From Xenorhabdus mauleonii (GTDB lineage Bacteria > Pseudomonadota > Gammaproteobacteria > Enterobacterales > Enterobacteriaceae): a stretch of DNA of 64,000 nt. The stretch spans positions 92,277-156,276 of the forward strand of contig NZ_FORG01000011.1 of the NCBI RefSeq assembly GCF_900113945.1, in the 5' to 3' direction. The notes under the pieces were generated by a model that was given only the letters and a program-made list of their open reading frames with translations, was not told the origin of the DNA and made no database searches. The translations under genes were made by a program, and so were the position numbers. Positions 35,501 to 44,301 of the stretch are shown in pieces (position 1 is the first letter of the stretch; every line of letters starts with the position of its first letter).

Positions 35501-35652
35501 GGCAAGAAGCCGGGGATGTGTTCCACCATCCGACCGGGAATTTTTTCTTGAATGTAGGAGGCAAAACAACGATCAAGTCTCAGGGGGAGATCACCTTTGA
35601 GAGTGCGTCAGGATTCAAAGCAAAAGCACCAGAGTTCGGTTTTTCGCAATGA
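35501..35652 (+). pseudogene. Duplicated 3' end of the spike gene
   Basis: Encodes EAGDVFHHPTGNFFLNVGGK then TTIKSQGEITFESASGFKAK, matching spike residues about 153-202 (33497-33647) with few changes. The open frame reaches back to 35467 but has no spike N-terminus. With the intact spike it forms a direct repeat around 33648-35500. The DNA at 35244-35500 has no other gene I can support. Confidence 0.8.
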
Positions 35653-35739
35653 GAATGTAAATAGCAGGGTAGTAAATACGTTGCGCTACAAGTCATTATT
35701 TATCTACCCTACGCCTTCGACAAAAGATGCAAACTTAGG

Positions 35740-36093
35740 CTAATCAAATAAATGAGCCGCACCAATTAAAGGAATTAGGCGGGCTAACACTTCATCCATC
35801 ACGTCCGGTTCAGCTATAACCGCAAAATTTGATTTTCTTTCTTGCCACGATAAAGTCTGAATCAAACTTGCCGCAACGACACTTGGCTTTTCCAGATTAC
35901 TGATCGGCACCTCAGTAGCGCCTCCGCGAATACTTGTACTGATCGGACATATGATAACCAGACCCGTTTTTTTATTATATTCCTCACTGGAAAGGACAAG
36001 GGCTGGCCGGATTTTTCCTATTTCCTTTCCTTTAACAGGTTCAAAATCAAGAAAAATGATATCATTTCGTTTGGGTAAATATGGAGGCATCAT
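35740..36093 (-). CDS. MazF/PemK-family toxin
   Basis: A 117-residue PemK/MazF toxin: YLPKRNDIIFLDFEPVKGKE, GKIRPALVLSSEEYNKKTGL, IICPISTSIRG and a LSWQERKSNFAVI segment. MazF-type toxins cut mRNA. It overlaps the antitoxin end by four bases. Second TA pair in the cargo region. Confidence 0.8.
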   Translation of the reverse strand: MMPPYLPKRNDIIFLDFEPVKGKEIGKIRPALVLSSEEYNKKTGLVIICPISTSIRGGATEVPISNLEKPSVVAASLIQTLSWQERKSNFAVIAEPDVMDEVLARLIPLIGAAHLFD

Positions 36094-36335
36094 TCACCTA
36101 GTTCAGCGGAGGTTATCACGGCCAACTCGTCCGCATGTGCGTTATACTCATTCAAGCCTGCGAGTAGGTCAGCTTCAGAAAATATTTTTCTTTCTTTTCT
36201 CGGCGTTAAAATAATTCTTCCGGAATCCACTTTCATATCTAGTGCCCCCCCAATTCTCAAGCCAATCTGATTAAGAATATTCGTAGGTATAATGATACCT
36301 TGGCTATTACCCCATTTTTTAATGGCTATTGTCAT
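36090..36335 (-). CDS. MazE/AbrB-type antitoxin
   Basis: An 81-residue SpoVT/AbrB-fold antitoxin: MTIAIKKWGNSQGIIIPTNI then GLRIGGALDMKVDSGRIILT. It binds DNA and the toxin and represses the pair. Intact, with a four-base overlap into the toxin. Confidence 0.8.
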   Translation of the reverse strand: MTIAIKKWGNSQGIIIPTNILNQIGLRIGGALDMKVDSGRIILTPRKERKIFSEADLLAGLNEYNAHADELAVITSAELGE

Positions 36336-36557
36336 AGCAACCTCAACATTACATGTTTATACATAGTATAAACCATGTATAAACATCACACAACACATCA
36401 AACTGAGCATAAGACTACGGTAAATTAACGGTTGGATAATGACTGAGCGAACTCTTCAATCTGCTTTTATTTGCGGATTACGATTATAATAACATTCTAA
36501 CTACTTATTTAGTTTTGATAAAATCGATGTCCGTATTGCTAAACAGGTGTCCTTTTG

Positions 36558-37481
36558 ATGTTCAACGTTTTTAAAAACACCCTCATCTACCAGTTATCAC
36601 GCGCGGTGCCGAATCTCACCGAAGCGGACTTACTTACCCTTATGCCACAGCGTGCATTTACGCCCTGTCATCCGCATGAGGCTTCCCGTCTGGGCTGGTT
36701 AATGCATGATGCCCGTCCAGCGATGTTTGTTCACGGTCATCATATGCTGGTTGTGGCCATAAGGGAGAAAAAAGACATTCCGGCCGCCATTATCAAAGAA
36801 CACCTGAAGGCGAAACGCGCTAAATTGGAGTCAGTGCAAGCGCGAAAATTGCGCCGTTCTGAAATAGCGCAAATCAAAGATGACGTTATCCAGGAACTCT
36901 TACCCCGCGCATTCCCAAAGCGGAACACCATTCAAATGTGGATTGACGTTGATAGCGGCTTAATTTCCATTGATACCACGTCCCCCCGTACCGCTGAGCA
37001 TGTGCTGGCGCTTCTTCGTCGAACGTTGGGATCCCTGCCCGTTGTCCCTGTTGCTACAGAAACCCCCTTTGAACTGGGGATGACGAACTGGCTAAAAGAC
37101 GCGAGTACCCTGCCGGCCAAGCTGCGCCTCAGTGAGAAAATTAAAAAAGCCGATCTGATTTATGACGATGGGGAAGTCCGTTTCAACAAAGAAGACAGGC
37201 TGAACAACGACGAAGCCGTTTCCATGCTGTTAGAGCAAGGTCGCCAGGTTTGTACGCTCGGCATCCATGTTGATACCCAATACGGACTGGATTTAGAACT
37301 CACCCACTCCTGCAAATTGAAAAAACTCCAGTTTGGTGAAGTATTTTCAACACAAAATCAGGCTGAAGAGGACGAATTATCCCGTGAATACGCGGATTTT
37401 ATCTTAATGGTGAATGAGCTACGCACGGCTTACACCCTCATTTTTGACGCACTGGGCAAACTACAGACACCCAGGGAATAA
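36558..37481 (+). CDS. rdgC: RdgC-like recombination-associated protein
   Basis: A 307-residue RdgC homologue (E. coli RdgC has 303): MFNVFKNTLIYQLSRAVPNL, RAFTPCHPHEASRLGW, ARKLRRSEIAQIKDDVIQEL, LLPRAFPKRNTIQMWID and LALLRRTLGSLPVVPV all match. RdgC forms a ring on double-stranded DNA and limits RecA. It lies between the cargo segment and the tail PAAR. A DNA-binding recombination protein is not a tail component; it may be a phage moron or protect cargo DNA. Confidence 0.85.
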   Translation: MFNVFKNTLIYQLSRAVPNLTEADLLTLMPQRAFTPCHPHEASRLGWLMHDARPAMFVHGHHMLVVAIREKKDIPAAIIKEHLKAKRAKLESVQARKLRRSEIAQIKDDVIQELLPRAFPKRNTIQMWIDVDSGLISIDTTSPRTAEHVLALLRRTLGSLPVVPVATETPFELGMTNWLKDASTLPAKLRLSEKIKKADLIYDDGEVRFNKEDRLNNDEAVSMLLEQGRQVCTLGIHVDTQYGLDLELTHSCKLKKLQFGEVFSTQNQAEEDELSREYADFILMVNELRTAYTLIFDALGKLQTPRE

Positions 37482-37501
37482 CCATTTTATCAAGGTGAAC
37501 A

Positions 37502-37786
37502 ATGTCTGCCGTGGGGACGAAAAATTCAATTTGTTCCAGGCATGGGGGATTTCCGCCCCGCCCTTCCTCCGAAGGTGAAGCCCTGGTAAAAGTCAATGGT
37601 GTTCCTGTGCTGGTGGACGGGAATGTGTTTCCTGATCACACTGACAGTAACAGCACCCATAACGGCACCGCTATCAGCACCAGGCCGTGGTTTACGGTGA
37701 ACGGAAAAGCCCTTTGCTGTGTGGATGATCCGGTTTCGTGTGGCTCTGTTGTGGTGTCTGGGGACGCCACTTTTAAGGTAAGCTAA
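37502..37786 (+). CDS. PAAR-domain tail tip protein
   Basis: A 94-residue PAAR protein of a type distinct from the T6SS copies above: ICSRHGGFPPRPSSEGEALV, then VNGVPVLVDGNVFPDHTDSN and CVDDPVSCGSVVVSGDATFK. It should cap the gp5-like spike of the contractile tail. AAGGTGA precedes ATG 37502. The next gene starts one base after its stop. Confidence 0.8.
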   Translation: MSAVGTKNSICSRHGGFPPRPSSEGEALVKVNGVPVLVDGNVFPDHTDSNSTHNGTAISTRPWFTVNGKALCCVDDPVSCGSVVVSGDATFKVS

Positions 37787-38533
37787 ATGTTAAACAATGA
37801 AAAACAAATCGCCGCCTTCAGGGCGTTGGCCGCGGAAGGACTGCACCCTCCCGCTGCGCTGGGCATCGCCAAATCGACCGCGGATAATGCCCTCGAAAAA
37901 GCCGCGTTACTTCGTCAGCTCGTGAAGGCAGAAACCCGCTATCCCGCTTCAGTCACTTATGCCGTGAACAAAGTGACAGATGTCATTGGCAAATTAACGG
38001 TTTCGGCCAACGCGGCACATGCGTTCCATAACGCCATCAATGGCTATCAAAACCCGTCCCCATTGACCCAGATGCGTATTGGCTGGGCATGTTATTTAAA
38101 AGGCCACCTGTTACCCGACAACACCCCCTTTTATTTGATTGAAGCGATTGCGGATACCGACATAACAACCACCCAACACCGGCTCGTTGCGGGGATTAAT
38201 ACGGGTGATATTCAGGCAGCAATGAAAGAGATCAATTCACGCTTGGATAATCGGCTGGGGGCGGGTGGCCTTATTCCAACCTTGAGCGACGAACAAATCA
38301 CCCGGCTAACCGACACCGCGGAAGCATTGACGCGTTCACTTGAAAATCTTGATAAAGCCACTGAGGCCGTCAATCGTTTAGCCACACAGGCAAATGACTC
38401 TGCTAACCGGGCGCAAAAAGCCTTTAACGATGCCGTCAGCGTTTCAATTATCTCTGGCTTACTTGAAAGCCCGGTCATGACTGGCGCATTAAAAGCCATC
38501 ACCCCCGTGTCTGTCATTGCCGCATTATCGTAG
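37787..38533 (+). CDS. Tail-module helical protein, unknown
   Basis: A 248-residue, mostly helical protein starting directly after the PAAR stop. An Ala-rich region (FRALAAEGLHPPAALGIAKS) leads, then a compact middle (MRIGWACYLKGHLLPDN), then a coiled-coil-like stretch (LTRSLENLDKATEAVNRLAT). I do not know its function; proteins of this kind follow the PAAR tip in some myovirus tails, but I cannot name the family with confidence. Confidence 0.4.
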   Translation: MLNNEKQIAAFRALAAEGLHPPAALGIAKSTADNALEKAALLRQLVKAETRYPASVTYAVNKVTDVIGKLTVSANAAHAFHNAINGYQNPSPLTQMRIGWACYLKGHLLPDNTPFYLIEAIADTDITTTQHRLVAGINTGDIQAAMKEINSRLDNRLGAGGLIPTLSDEQITRLTDTAEALTRSLENLDKATEAVNRLATQANDSANRAQKAFNDAVSVSIISGLLESPVMTGALKAITPVSVIAALS

Positions 38534-38541
38534 GAGCCATT

Positions 38542-38994
38542 ATGTTACTGGGTGGAATGACGGCATTGCCTATCGGAAAATCACTGAAATTCGCCGGCAT
38601 TGGCATAGTCATCGGCGCTGTGAGTCTTGGTGGCCTGTTGGCGCATCACCACTATAAAAACCTCACAGCACACGTGACAGCGATAAATCAGGCCAATTCG
38701 GTGTTAAGCAATGAAAATAACAGTCTAAAAACAGCGATAGGCACTCAACATGAGAACATACATCGCTTAAACAGTGATATTGCAGAGCGCGATAGCCGGC
38801 TAATCGCATTAGACGCATCACAGAAACGCTTAGAGAACGAAATTAAGCAGCAACAGAAGGAAAGCGACCGTGCTATTGAACAATTTAAAACCGGGCTGGC
38901 GAATGCGCAGTGTGCTGATCAGCGTATGCCTGATGGCATTATCCGGTTGCAGCACCAACGCACCGCCGAATTCAACCGGCGTTATGGTGGTTGA
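38542..38994 (+). CDS. Rz-like inner-membrane spanin
   Basis: A 150-residue type II membrane protein: one hydrophobic helix at about residues 16-34 (FAGIGIVIGAVSLGGLL), then a long periplasmic coiled coil (SDIAERDSRLIALDASQKRL and ENEIKQQQKESDRAIEQFKT). With the embedded Rz1-like gene it makes the two-component spanin that fuses inner and outer membranes at lysis. AGGAG precedes ATG 38542. No holin or endolysin is nearby. Confidence 0.75.
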   Translation: MLLGGMTALPIGKSLKFAGIGIVIGAVSLGGLLAHHHYKNLTAHVTAINQANSVLSNENNSLKTAIGTQHENIHRLNSDIAERDSRLIALDASQKRLENEIKQQQKESDRAIEQFKTGLANAQCADQRMPDGIIRLQHQRTAEFNRRYGG

Positions 38995-39169
38995 GAAGCG
39001 GGTGGAAGCTAAACGCCCGCCTGCAATAAAAGCGGTGATGTGCCTTCTTCCAGAAGATAACGCCACCCATTGGGGAGATAACGTGCTCTATAAAGAAAAA
39101 GTCAGACAATCTTTATCAGAATGTAATGACAAGAATCAGAGGGTAAATGACTTAAACGCAAAATTATAA
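38903..39169 (+). CDS. Rz1-like outer-membrane spanin lipoprotein, embedded in Rz
   Basis: An 88-residue lipoprotein in another frame, starting inside the Rz gene: MRSVLISVCLMALSGCSTN has a type II signal peptide with lipobox LSGC (C16). The frame runs past the Rz stop to 39169. Embedded or overlapping Rz/Rz1 pairs are a hallmark of phage lysis cassettes. Confidence 0.75.
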   Translation: MRSVLISVCLMALSGCSTNAPPNSTGVMVVEKRVEAKRPPAIKAVMCLLPEDNATHWGDNVLYKEKVRQSLSECNDKNQRVNDLNAKL

Positions 39170-39230
39170 TTTTTTCATTGTGGCCTCTAAATTGTGGCCA
39201 ATTATTTATACTAGTTAAAAATATAATAAA

Positions 39231-39998
39231 TTAATTTTGATAAATTTTAAGAATACGGCTTTCATATTCTTCTGATTTTGGGACGTAAACGCGTAGTGGA
39301 TCCTCACATTCATTCTCTGCTTTATCTGCTATCTCTGCATCAATTAGGCTAGCATAAAAAGCTATTGTACGGTTTTGATTACGTTGATCAGGACTACCGT
39401 TCTTAGCCTCAATATAATTAAGGCAATTCGTTAAAAAAGTAATCTCATGCGCTCTCAATCTACGGTATCTAATAATTACAAATGTAAACACCGCGAGGAA
39501 AAATCCTGTACATCCAACGGCACATGCTGCTATTTCATTGCATATTTCTCTCGTCTTTTCGGTACCATTTTTATCTATCCACTCACACATTAATCCAGTA
39601 CTTTTCGTAATAGCGGCTATAATTGCAGACACAAGTGATGCTGCAGCATTTGCACTTGGGAAGCTGCAATAAGGAGGGGACGTCATATCTTTTTGCTTAT
39701 CAGTTAATACACTCATTACACCAGCATCTGATGTTGCCTGATTAATTGCCGATATTAATTTTATAGCGGTTTTATAGCTAGTTAGCTGGCTTAATTCCAT
39801 ATAATTTTTTAAAGTTTTTCGAGGGATAACTTTCATTTTAGAACTATCGAATTTCTCATGATAAGTATCTAAATAATCGTATCGTGATAGTCCTGGCAAT
39901 GGCATATCACATAATTCAATACGAGGAATTAGTATCTCTGGAATTTGGGGATTTTGCCAAAGAATAATTTGATTGTTAGTGGGGATATTTCTATTCAT
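39231..39998 (-). CDS. Low-GC two-helix membrane protein, possible cargo
   Basis: A 255-residue protein convergent to the tail operon. The ATG at 39998 has AGGTG at proper spacing. A soluble N-terminus (about 120 residues) precedes a weak and a strong hydrophobic segment (ASLVSAIIAAITKS and CNEIAACAVGCTGFFLAVFT then FVIIRY), then a charged C-terminus. No family recognised. It is markedly AT-rich against the tail genes and is bracketed by two copies of an Rz segment, so it entered later. A cargo effector or moron is possible. Confidence 0.4.
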   Translation of the reverse strand: MNRNIPTNNQIILWQNPQIPEILIPRIELCDMPLPGLSRYDYLDTYHEKFDSSKMKVIPRKTLKNYMELSQLTSYKTAIKLISAINQATSDAGVMSVLTDKQKDMTSPPYCSFPSANAAASLVSAIIAAITKSTGLMCEWIDKNGTEKTREICNEIAACAVGCTGFFLAVFTFVIIRYRRLRAHEITFLTNCLNYIEAKNGSPDQRNQNRTIAFYASLIDAEIADKAENECEDPLRVYVPKSEEYESRILKIYQN

Positions 39999-40605
39999 AA
40001 CATTCACCTATATAAAAAACACATTAGCGCAACTATTAAAAAAAAGAACATTTTCATTACTTATTGGCGTAAGATTAAAATCTATTAATCTATATGGATT
40101 ATTTTGAGCCTGAATTATCTTTATGGAATCATATTTATGATATGGGATTAGGTTTAATCTAAGATTTTTGTATTATAAAAAGAATAGTTTTCATGAAAAA
40201 AAAATCAATAAACAAAGAATAAACATCTTGTAGATTTATAAATAACAAGACCAACATATTGTTTTAAATAAGTTTAATCACGCAGAATTATATATTTACT
40301 TAATAAAAACACCCTACAAAAACATCTTTTTCTGTTTTTTAAACACATAACATTCCTATAATATCAGTTAAACAAATTTATTTTCGCATCGTAGATGCGA
40401 ATTTTTTCAGGGTATCATCTCTATTTCTAAATCAAAGTCTGTCTAATATACTGGCTTTGCATATTTTAAACCCATTTACGTCATTGATCACGTAATCACC
40501 TTTATTCATATCACTGATTACGTGATAAAGTCACTATTTTATTGCTTTCAACCGTTCTCAATGGATTACATCAAGGGTAAAACATCTCATCTAGGGGAGC
40601 GTTAC
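39999..40605. other. AT-rich non-coding region
   Basis: About 600 bases of AT-rich DNA upstream of the membrane-protein gene, with no gene I can support. It holds the inverted repeat at 40487-40526 and probably the promoter of the minus-strand gene. Confidence 0.4.
40487..40526. promoter_or_regulatory. 12-bp inverted repeat, possible operator
   Basis: ATCACGTAATCA (40487-40498) and TGATTACGTGAT (40515-40526) are exact inverted copies 16 bases apart. The spacing and length fit a dimeric regulator site. No T-run follows, so it is not a terminator. Confidence 0.45.
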
Positions 40606-40776
40606 AGTGATATTGCAGAGCGCGATAATCGGTTAATCGCATTAGAAGCATCACAGAAACGCTTAGAAAACGAAATTAAGCAGCAACAAAAGGAAAGTTA
40701 CCGTGCTATCGAACAATTTAAGACCTTGTTAGCTCATGCGCAGTGCGGTAATTGTCAACATAGTTGGCACCATTAG
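40606..40776 (+). pseudogene. Duplicated Rz segment
   Basis: SDIAERDNRLIALEASQKRL then ENEIKQQQKESYRAIEQFKT matches Rz residues about 78-117 and the first bases of the Rz1 start (gctcatgcgcagtg) with few changes, then diverges at about 40746. It forms a direct repeat with 38774-38912 around the low-GC gene. Confidence 0.8.
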
Positions 40777-40832
40777 TGAATTTAAGCGGCCTGATTTTCT
40801 CGCTCAGGATTCAAGGCCACTGTGCCTATCCA

Positions 40833-41786
40833 TTACCAGTTTCTTGTGCTGCGCGACCAGCGTTCCGGACGTGTGAGCTTAGCTTGACGATAAACGGCAT
40901 CCCGCTGTTTTAAAATCATTTTGCCTTCGCCTCTGTGCCGTTGGCCCGGTGTCACATAATTTATCCCACTATGACGGTATACTTCGTTATACCAGCCGGT
41001 AAAATTATTCCCCCAGATACGCGCTTGGGTCAGATCACTGAACCCTTCTTCCGGCCACGTCGGCACATATTTCAGCGTCCGGAACAACGATTTCGCATAG
41101 GCATTGTCATTGCTGACCCGTGGGCGGTTGTGTGAGGGGGTAATAGCCAGTTACTGAAGTTTGACCTGCAGAGTTTGAGATGTCATCGCCGCCCCATTGT
41201 CAGCATGCAATACCAGGGGTTTATGCCCGCATTTTTCCTTCCAGACCGTGCGCTGAACCAGTTCCGCCGCTAGCTCCCCCTTCTCGGCTTCATGGACTTC
41301 ATAACCCACGATTTTCCGGCTGAAAATATCGAGTATCATATACAGATAAAACCAGCAGCCTTTGACTGTTGACGGGAGCCACGTGATATCCCATGCCCAA
41401 AGCTGATTGGGGGCGGTGGCTGTCCATGTGGTCGGTTTGCCTCTCTTGTGTGCCGTCCGCTTCCGGTGATGAACCTCACCATGACGTCGTAATACCCGAT
41501 AAAAGGTGGATTCACTCGCCAGATAGACACCGTTATCGGCTAATCGTGGCACGATTTGGGAAGGGGGTAAACTGGCATATTCCGGTTGGTGGCACACGGC
41601 TAATATCTGTTGTTCTTCTTCTGAGGTTAATCGGTTTTCCGGCGCAGTCCGGACAGCCAGTGGCCGCCGATCTTCCTGATGCGTTTGCCAGCGCCGCCAA
41701 GTGCGCTGCCTCAACGGGATCTCGTTGAGCGCCACCCTCAACCGGGCTCCGGCATCGACCGCTTTGCGCACCGCACCCTTAATCAC
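40833..41786 (-). pseudogene. IS3-family OrfB transposase with internal stop
   Basis: A DDE transposase: WTATAPNQLWAWDITWLPS (first Asp), LVLHADNGAAMTSQTLQV (second Asp), then a TAA at 41151-41153, after which the same frame continues LAITPSHNRPRVSNDNAYAK to RTLKYVPTWPEEGF (Glu region not complete). One nonsense codon separates the halves. Element ends are not resolved. Confidence 0.75.
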
Positions 41787-41800
41787 CTGACGATCCTCGT

Positions 41801-42168
41801 TTGTTTTCTTCCTGACTCCGTTTTAATGCCGCCTTATCGTCACGGGCAGGCACTTGTAAGAACGCCTGTTTCCATTGCTGAATTTACTCAGGATAGAGTC
41901 CTATCTTACGGCAATATTCAGCTAATTCGATCGCATTGAGTGTGGCCGTTTCAATAATGACAGCCAGCCGGGCTTCTGCGGACCATTGTTGAGGAATTTT
42001 ATCTGCACCGGGCACGGGTTTTCCTTCTGCTTTTGCCTGATTACGCCAATTATACAAGGTGGCCTCCGAGATGCCTTCCATTTGTGCAACTGCGGTTACA
42101 GTCATGTTGTACGGTGGTAGCAATTTAGCCAATGCGGCAGATTTACGTTCAGGTGAAATACGTGTCAT
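41801..42168 (-). pseudogene. IS3-family OrfA with internal stop
   Basis: MTRISPERKSAALAKLLPPY, VAQMEGISEATLYNWRNQAK is a helix-turn-helix OrfA. A TAA at 41884-41886 interrupts it (GLYPE stop IQQWKQAFLQVPARDDKAAL). Together with OrfB this marks a dead IS3 element that splits the two tail blocks. Confidence 0.7.
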
Positions 42169-42235
42169 TTTTTTCTCTATCAGCGTAGTTAACCTGAGCT
42201 CGGGATAAGCAGAATAAAAAAAGAAAGGAACTAAA

Positions 42236-42331
42236 AGCGGGTTCGGTGATCAGATCTTTTGACCAAAAAAGAAACTTTTCACTGGGGAACCCGCTATGCA
42301 TAAGTTAGATACTAAGCTGTTAAATTATTAA
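42236..42331 (+). mobile_element. Possible IS end remnant
   Basis: An inverted repeat AGCGGGTTC (42236-42244)/GAACCCGCT (42287-42295) directly precedes an ATG whose frame reads MHKLDTKLLNY then stop. This looks like the leader and first codons of a transposase cut off by deletion. Family not determined. Confidence 0.35.
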
Positions 42332-42351
42332 AATATTAAACTGGAGAGAAC

Positions 42352-44130
42352 TTAGTAATTAAACTTAAATGGAACCCAAACACCAGCATTAGTAAAGTCC
42401 CAACCAGCTATGCCACTGGCAGGATGGTAGTTCCAAACCCTACTACCCTCAGTAACTATAGCAATCTTAGTGCCGTCCTCCATCTGCAACCCTAAATCCA
42501 CTGGAGGAGCTACAGAAGAACTGGTTTCCCCTACTACTACAGCTAACTCGGGAGACCTTCCGTAAGCACGCATAATCCTATACCTAGGTAAATCCACAAA
42601 GGACATCTCATTCGGAGCACCTTTACCATGCCAACGATTATAAGTTCTAACAAAAGTACCTTCATTTTTAATGTCGGTCATCCTAACAGTAGCATTTATA
42701 TTGCCAATATCTAACAAACAATCCAGAACATTACCATTATTAGCTTTAATAAGGGGACGCTTAATATCTATAAAAGCCTTATCTGTGTAATCCTTCCTTA
42801 CAGCCATAATAGCCACTGATCTACCTTGTAGTTGATGCAAGAACACCCCATCATTAATCGTCAATGAACCTTCATTAGGAACAGGTTTCCCATGCTCATC
42901 CAAGGCATAAGTAACTTCAATATCCATATCCCTAGCGCCTTCACTGTAGTATCCGTTTATAGTAACGTACCCTCCGTTAAACTGCATACCCTTACGGTTA
43001 TTCTCATTATGGAAGTTCGTGATAACTACGCACTTCCCTGCATCTATACGTAATCCAGTCCGCTTATTCTTCTCAGTGCCGCCTGCTATATTAGCTCCTG
43101 TAACAGCAGAACAACTATTAAGATGAACTACGTTAGCAGAGCCAGCTATATGTATTCCCCACTCCCTACTAAGCTCTGTATGCACTCGGAAGTTATTAAC
43201 CTCCCAGCACCATCCTGCTAATTGGTATCCAGTACTAAATCCTTTGATATATAGGAACTCATTATATGCACCAATACTTTGAGAGTTCCCACTTTTATGC
43301 AACAACCCATCTTTTACACCTACTTTAGTACTGTTAGGTGGAGCAATTAAAGCTAGATGGTCATACCCGCCCCCTAATGCAATATTCTGAGTAGTATCAA
43401 AACCATCTACATCCTCTGTAAATTCAATAGTAGTTATAATACCCCAAGTTTTCTTAGTCTCAGTCAGAAAACTTTTTTCGAATACACCTGTACCAGATAT
43501 TCGTTGGCCTTTGTGTCTACAGAATGTGCCAGAAGATTTAAAGTATCCTCTAGGAATCTTAACATCCCCGCCATAATCAATAGCATTAGTCAACATGGCG
43601 TGAATATCCCCTTTAAATTTAGGAACTACACCAAAGTACTCAGCGGGTAATGGGTTAGCTACCCCTATACGAAGGAATATAACACCAGAATTAGATATTA
43701 ATGTAACCCCTCCATCATCTTTAAAATTACCTGTAACTACTTTAAATAAGCCACCGCCACCTTCTAAATCACGATGCCAGTTTCGTAGCACTACAACAGT
43801 ACCTTCAATTAAGTTGCCGTTATAATTTCTCATATCCTCTACAGCACTAAAAGCTATTGTACTTATACTATAAGGCATCCAATCCTTATCACCCACAGGG
43901 GTGCTATCAGGTTGTACTAGATAAGGAACAGTACCTATATACTTATAAATAGTACCTCCGTCCTTCTGGAATAAATCCCGATCAGAGTTAACTACACCTC
44001 CCTCAGCAAAAGATTTAATAGATACTAAAGCAGCATCTTCAATACCACTACTGGTTATCATTTCATTATTAGCCTGTACATTCACATTACTTAATTTGTT
44101 CATAGTATTAACATTATTCCTTGTATTCAT
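42352..44130 (-). CDS. Phage tailspike-like protein (beta-helix)
   Basis: A 592-residue AT-rich gene. An N-terminal region (about 30-150) with GGTIYKYIGTVPYLVQPDST and AEDM-like YNGNLIEGTVVVLRNWHRD resembles tailspike head-binding/chain domains; from about 180 on come repeated beta-strand turns of a right-handed beta-helix (GVANPLPAEYFGV, IPRGYFKSSGTF, GLRIDAGKCVVITNFHNENN). Such spikes often degrade capsule or O-antigen. Codon use and GC differ sharply from the tail genes, so it comes from another phage. No chaperone gene adjoins. Start: 44130 or the ATG at residue 10. Confidence 0.6.
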   Translation of the reverse strand: MNTRNNVNTMNKLSNVNVQANNEMITSSGIEDAALVSIKSFAEGGVVNSDRDLFQKDGGTIYKYIGTVPYLVQPDSTPVGDKDWMPYSISTIAFSAVEDMRNYNGNLIEGTVVVLRNWHRDLEGGGGLFKVVTGNFKDDGGVTLISNSGVIFLRIGVANPLPAEYFGVVPKFKGDIHAMLTNAIDYGGDVKIPRGYFKSSGTFCRHKGQRISGTGVFEKSFLTETKKTWGIITTIEFTEDVDGFDTTQNIALGGGYDHLALIAPPNSTKVGVKDGLLHKSGNSQSIGAYNEFLYIKGFSTGYQLAGWCWEVNNFRVHTELSREWGIHIAGSANVVHLNSCSAVTGANIAGGTEKNKRTGLRIDAGKCVVITNFHNENNRKGMQFNGGYVTINGYYSEGARDMDIEVTYALDEHGKPVPNEGSLTINDGVFLHQLQGRSVAIMAVRKDYTDKAFIDIKRPLIKANNGNVLDCLLDIGNINATVRMTDIKNEGTFVRTYNRWHGKGAPNEMSFVDLPRYRIMRAYGRSPELAVVVGETSSSVAPPVDLGLQMEDGTKIAIVTEGSRVWNYHPASGIAGWDFTNAGVWVPFKFNY

Positions 44131-44187
44131 AGTTTCTTCAAAGCAGTAACTGCTTCGTTCAATGTAGAGAATTCATTTGCTAAAGCT

Positions 44188-44301
44188 TTACTTTCCCTTT
44201 GATGTCATTGAAGTAACATTACCTTCAAAATGGATTAAATTACTATTACCATCCGGAATAGATACATCAATAGGATAATAATTGTTAGGTAAAAGACTCA
44301 T
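44188..44301 (-). pseudogene. Small gene upstream of the tailspike, frameshifted
   Basis: From ATG 44301: MSLLPNNYYPIDVSIPDGNS, NLIHFEGNVTSMTSKGK then stop. Removing one base near 44188 lets it continue ALANEFSTLNEAVTALKKL to a stop just before the tailspike start. It looks like a short virion protein disrupted by one indel. Confidence 0.45.
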
